NCBI RefSeq assembly: GCF_003343245.1
Contig: NZ_CP024901.1
Location: 3,410,001 to 3,474,000, forward strand
DNA from: Photorhabdus laumondii subsp. laumondii
GTDB taxonomy: Bacteria > Pseudomonadota > Gammaproteobacteria > Enterobacterales > Enterobacteriaceae
Reading direction: 5' to 3'
DNA length: 64,000 nt
This document shows positions 60,717-64,000 of the stretch, one piece after another. Numbering within the stretch: the first letter of the stretch is position 1; each line of letters begins with the position of its first letter. The position numbers and the translations under genes are program-made. The notes under the pieces were generated by a model, which was not told the origin of the DNA, searched no databases, and worked only from the letters and a program-made list of their open reading frames with translations.

Positions 60717-60876
60717 TAATCGACTCATCAAAATGCAGAAAATGGCTGAGCGTTTTCATCAATCTGGCACAATATCAAATATCACCATGAGAGAAATTAA
60801 TGCATTGGTTAAACAAGATAAAAACATGAATCACTCTTCATCTGATGTGGTGACCGGAAAACGCATAATTAAGTGA
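60709..60876 (+). CDS. Small protein, second gene of the pair
   Basis: A 55-residue protein (MNNNRLIKMQKMAERFHQSG, then TISNITMREINALVKQDK and SSSDVVTGKRIIK). Before the element inserted, its start overlapped the upstream stop, so the two genes were coupled. Pair form and size resemble small regulatory or toxin-antitoxin pairs, but I recognise no family. It overlaps the end of the CobA-like gene by 8 nt. Confidence 0.5.
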   Translation: MNNNRLIKMQKMAERFHQSGTISNITMREINALVKQDKNMNHSSSDVVTGKRIIK

Positions 60877-61426
60877 AAACATATTTTCCCGGACGCATTT
60901 CACTAACCGTATCAGCCAATTCAATTAATTCAGTAGGGTAATCTTGTCCGGTAATGATTACCGTCTGATTAATTGGCCGTTCGCTTAATGCCTTGATAAT
61001 TTCGTCTAGCAATAGATAACCGTTATTTATCACGCAAACCAATTCACTCAGCACGACCAATGATAATTCAGGATCACGCATCATGCGCAGCGCGTGGTGC
61101 CAAACCTCAGAGCAAGCAGCAATATCCTTAGCACGATTTTGCATTTCTCCAGTCAAGTTCATTGATATTAGCTGAAATTCTACTCCATGCTGCTGCAACA
61201 AAACACGCTCACCGGCTGACCATTCATCGCGAATAAATTGGATAACGCCAGCCTTTAATCCATGACCCAACGCTCGTGTAACCGTTCCCATTGCTGCGGG
61301 GGTTCTCCCTCTGCCATTACCGGTATAGATAATGACAATCCCCCGGTTTTCTTGAGCGGCTGCAACTTGTGCCATAAATCTCTCTTTTTGCCGCTGTTTT
61401 CTCTGTTTATATCGCTCCTCACTCAT
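60869..61426 (-). CDS. CobA/BtuR-like corrinoid adenosyltransferase with altered P-loop
   Basis: A 185-residue homologue of BtuR/CobA (TRALGHG, VIQFI, GVEFQ, SEVWHHALRMM, QTVIITGQ, LADTVSEMRPGK all align). The family P-loop GNGKGKTTAA is here GNGRGRTPAA, and the LLDEL motif is VLSEL; about ten C-terminal residues are missing. The enzyme adenosylates the corrinoid cobalt with ATP, so loss of the P-loop Lys should harm it. Possibly inactive or altered. Confidence 0.85.
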   Translation of the reverse strand: MSEERYKQRKQRQKERFMAQVAAAQENRGIVIIYTGNGRGRTPAAMGTVTRALGHGLKAGVIQFIRDEWSAGERVLLQQHGVEFQLISMNLTGEMQNRAKDIAACSEVWHHALRMMRDPELSLVVLSELVCVINNGYLLLDEIIKALSERPINQTVIITGQDYPTELIELADTVSEMRPGKYVFT

Positions 61427-61448
61427 TTGTCCAGCTCCAATATATTAG

Positions 61449-62117
61449 TCAACTGTTTGTTTTGTTTGTATTCGCTTGAGATGACTCAGAGAATAATGTT
61501 TCTACCACCCGATCAACTTGTTGATGATCTTGACTGACCAACGATTGCATTAATCGCTCATTAGTGAAAAACCGCTCCCAAAAGTGACGACGTGCCGCCA
61601 AATGATGAAAATGTCGTTTTACCCGCTGGCGAAGTGTCCCACCGTAAGCGGCCAGACGACCAAGATGCATCGGCAGCAGCCGTTCGAGTTTTTCACGCCA
61701 TAATCTGACCAATACCGGCGCGTTTCCCCCGGAGGAGATAGCAATCACCAAGGGTGAGCGATCAATCACTGACGGTGTGATAAAACTGGCTTGCTGTGGC
61801 TCATCTACCACATTACAAAAAATGCGGCGCTCCGTCGCACAATCACACACATAGCTATTCACCGCCGCATCATTAGTAGCAGCAATCACCAGCCAACAAT
61901 GCTCAAGCCAGTGAGGCTCAAACTCACCGCGAATGAGTGTTACTTGGCCGTTATCCCCCCATAGTTTAAATTGCGGGGTAAATTCCCGTGCGTTAACTAA
62001 TAGATGTGCGCCAGCATCTAATAACAGACGCGCTTTACGCTCGGCTACCTGACCTCCTCCAACTAGCAGACAGGTTTTATCCCGGATCTGACAAAACATC
62101 GGCAAATAATCCAACAT
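61449..62117 (-). CDS. Precorrin-2 dehydrogenase / sirohydrochlorin ferrochelatase (CysG N-terminal type)
   Basis: About 222 residues from [20 protein letters not shown], after AGGAGGAGATTT. NAD-binding [18 protein letters not shown] and [32 protein letters not shown] match the N-terminal half of CysG (Met8p/SirC class). The methyltransferase half is absent. It can make sirohydrochlorin for cobalamin or siroheme. Confidence 0.88.
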   Translation of the reverse strand: MLDYLPMFCQIRDKTCLLVGGGQVAERKARLLLDAGAHLLVNAREFTPQFKLWGDNGQVTLIRGEFEPHWLEHCWLVIAATNDAAVNSYVCDCATERRIFCNVVDEPQQASFITPSVIDRSPLVIAISSGGNAPVLVRLWREKLERLLPMHLGRLAAYGGTLRQRVKRHFHHLAARRHFWERFFTNERLMQSLVSQDHQQVDRVVETLFSESSQANTNKTNS

Positions 62118-62133
62118 AAATCTCCTCCTATCG

Positions 62134-62994
62134 TTAACGCACACCACCCGGAATCATGGTCAGCAAGTGCTGACGGGGATAAAAACGAATTATGCCCCTC
62201 TGTTTCAGCCACCAGCATAGATATTCAACATCATGATGGTGACGATCGCACAATAATCCGACGACACTGCCACTATGAGCAACATTCAACCCGTAGATCC
62301 CACTCCGTTCTACCAATTCCAACAAACTGTCAAACGCCGGTTTGACCAACAACTTTTGACTGGCCTGCGCACTGAGCGTCGTGGCTTCGCCCAACCGCCA
62401 GTAATTCCGAGTAGTCACAGCCTGACAAAATAGTTTCCAAGCACGCTCTAGCACGGAGGCATTTTCCAGTAATGCCGGATGGCGATCTAAACGGTGATAA
62501 TCAGCTGTGATCACGATTTCCGGGCTTTCCAATAACAAAATGTCTATAGATGGCTGCCAGTCACAAGCAATTTGCGTGGTACCTGTTTGATGATCGAACA
62601 AGGTAAGCCGACTGAACAACGTGCTATCCGTAGGCTCAAGCTGTACGCAAAAGCTAGCCAGTGTCGTTTCATCAAGTGTTTTCCCCAAATAACGCGCCGT
62701 CGCCAGCGCTGTAGCGGCAATATCAGCGGTACTACTTGCCAGCCCTTTTGCCATCGGGATCGTAGAAGTCAAGGCGATCCGTAAACCTCGCGCCATCTCC
62801 ACCGACAAACCAAAATACGCCAGAACAGTTTTCATCACTTGGCGCATACGGGGACGTTCATCTTTTCCCGGCACGCCATCTGTAACAGACACTTCACTGA
62901 ACCAATTCACCGGACAAGAGATCAATTTCTCACCACCAAGAATCCACCCTTGGATAAGTTCACCACACGATGCAGGACAACGCGCTTCAGCCAT
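62134..62994 (-). CDS. pduX: L-threonine kinase PduX
   Basis: About 286 residues from [21 protein letters not shown], overlapping the cobD stop (ATGGCTGA). GHMP motif [17 protein letters not shown] and the start [11 protein letters not shown] identify PduX. It phosphorylates L-threonine; CobD then makes aminopropanol phosphate for the cobalamin lower ligand. A start at 63096 would lie inside cobD. Confidence 0.9.
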   Translation of the reverse strand: MAEARCPASCGELIQGWILGGEKLISCPVNWFSEVSVTDGVPGKDERPRMRQVMKTVLAYFGLSVEMARGLRIALTSTIPMAKGLASSTADIAATALATARYLGKTLDETTLASFCVQLEPTDSTLFSRLTLFDHQTGTTQIACDWQPSIDILLLESPEIVITADYHRLDRHPALLENASVLERAWKLFCQAVTTRNYWRLGEATTLSAQASQKLLVKPAFDSLLELVERSGIYGLNVAHSGSVVGLLCDRHHHDVEYLCWWLKQRGIIRFYPRQHLLTMIPGGVR

Positions 62995-64000
62995 AACCGA
63001 ATACCTGACGTAACGCCGATACCAGACGGCGATTATCATGCTCGCCTTTAATGGCGACCCGATAATGAGCCGCATCCAAGCCCGGATAATTAGCACAATG
63101 GCGAATCAATATTCTCTGTTTCAGCAATGCGTGTTGAAGATCGATTTCTGGGCGCAGGCAACGCAGGAAGATATAATTTGCCGAGGGAGGCCAAACACGT
63201 AATGCCGGTAATGCAGCTAATGCCTGATAAAGCCAACGTTGTTGCTCAGCTAACCAGCGGTGTGTTGCTTGAATGTAAGCGTTATCATTAAGCACCATTT
63301 CACCCGCCAACGCCGCGAAAGCATTAATGGTCCACGGCTCCCGCCAGCGCTTCATCGCCCGAATCCCCATTACATCACTACTGACCAGATAACCAAGGCG
63401 CAACCCCGGAATAGCAAAAAATTTCGTCAGTGAACGTAGAATATAAAGACGAGGAAAATGCGCTATCTGAGGAATAAATCCAGCAATATCCGGGAGAAAA
63501 TCGATAAACGCCTCATCAACAATCAACGCAATATTATGCTGACGGCAACGTTCAAATATTGCCTGCAATAGCACAGCATCTGGCATCAACCCCGTCGGAT
63601 TGTTCGGTGTCGCAAGAAACAAACAGTCAGGCCGATGGCGTTCTAATGCCATCAACAAGCGTTCATCAGGTTGATAGCTATCCGCTTCACTCATCACATA
63701 CTCATCAATCTGGCAATCCACGCGCTGCAAGGCGCGCCGATATTCAGCAAATCCCGGTATCAACAACATGGCTCGGCGCGGCTTAAGATAATTCACCACC
63801 GCATAAATCAATTCAGTCGCACCATTACCCGCCATCAGGTTTTCGACAGGGCAATGATGAGCCTGCGCTAACGCTGCATGTAACCGGCGATATTCTGTAT
63901 CAGGATAGTACTCGGCACATTGCAATTGGTCGATAATGGCCGTTTTCAAGGATTCCGGCATTCCTAACGGATTGATATTTGCGCTGAAATCAATCATCTC
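62987..64000 (-). CDS. cobD: L-threonine-O-3-phosphate decarboxylase CobD (5' partial)
   Basis: A PLP aminotransferase-fold enzyme, 337 visible codons; the frame continues past the right edge. DFSANINPLGMP aligns with residue ~29 of Salmonella CobD, so about 28 residues are missing. CTPNNPTGL-type (ATPNNPTGLMP), IVDEAFIDFLP and LRSLTKFFAIPGLRLGY (PLP Lys) are present. Makes (R)-1-amino-2-propanol phosphate. Confidence 0.92.
   Translation of the reverse strand, partial: EMIDFSANINPLGMPESLKTAIIDQLQCAEYYPDTEYRRLHAALAQAHHCPVENLMAGNGATELIYAVVNYLKPRRAMLLIPGFAEYRRALQRVDCQIDEYVMSEADSYQPDERLLMALERHRPDCLFLATPNNPTGLMPDAVLLQAIFERCRQHNIALIVDEAFIDFLPDIAGFIPQIAHFPRLYILRSLTKFFAIPGLRLGYLVSSDVMGIRAMKRWREPWTINAFAALAGEMVLNDNAYIQATHRWLAEQQRWLYQALAALPALRVWPPSANYIFLRCLRPEIDLQHALLKQRILIRHCANYPGLDAAHYRVAIKGEHDNRRLVSALRQVFGYG

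Overview
The window is bacterial chromosome holding most of a temperate prophage (left edge to about 46.19 kb), then a host region rich in orphan tail-fibre genes, then the end of a cobalamin-related operon (60.87-64.0 kb). The enterobacterial-type proL tRNA sequence at the attachment site, the lambda-like control genes, a Hok toxin of the gamma-proteobacterial type and 123-bp repeats of the TACCC...TTCAAG type common in Enterobacterales all point to Enterobacterales. The arrays of orphan tail fibres and the overall AT-richness make Photorhabdus (or Xenorhabdus) my best guess; this is inference, since I could not search a database.

Prophage layout. The right end is a 49-nt 3' fragment of tRNA-Pro(GGG) (attR, 46139-46187) next to int and xis. 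The plus-strand early operon (34.3-44.8 kb) carries an N-type antiterminator, recT with a YqaJ exonuclease, an MT-A70 DNA methyltransferase and many small AT-rich genes. The immunity core at 32.3-34.1 kb has cI with two rex-positioned genes on the plus strand and cro/cII on the minus strand, with palindromic operators between. The minus-strand early operon holds a winged-helix candidate initiator, a helicase, a primase, Lar-like and nin-type genes, and a lambda Q-like antiterminator. A late promoter and two tandem terminators follow Q, then lysis genes, terminase, portal, capsid, contractile sheath and tube, tape measure, baseplate and tail fibre. The structure is a contractile-tailed (myovirus) virion run by a lambda-type N/Q circuit, and both nut sites can be read directly. 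A P22-like immI module (Arc/Mnt-like repressors and antirepressor) and a hok locus sit inside the late structural operon.

Beyond attR lie a tail-fibre assembly fragment, a hicAB-like pair with a stop in hicA, a BRO antirepressor, an IS630-family element that cuts a DUF1311/DUF4431-type gene (its exact removal restores the frame), and five tail-fibre genes with a shared N-terminal module, different C-termini and repeated AT-rich leaders. A YadA-head-like protein without signal peptide or anchor follows. Two full 123-bp MITE-like elements whose ends resemble those of the IS630 element lie here in opposite orientation; one truncates a small two-gene operon. The right edge encodes, on the minus strand, CobD (partial), PduX, a stand-alone CysG N-terminal-type enzyme and a CobA/BtuR relative with a degenerate P-loop.
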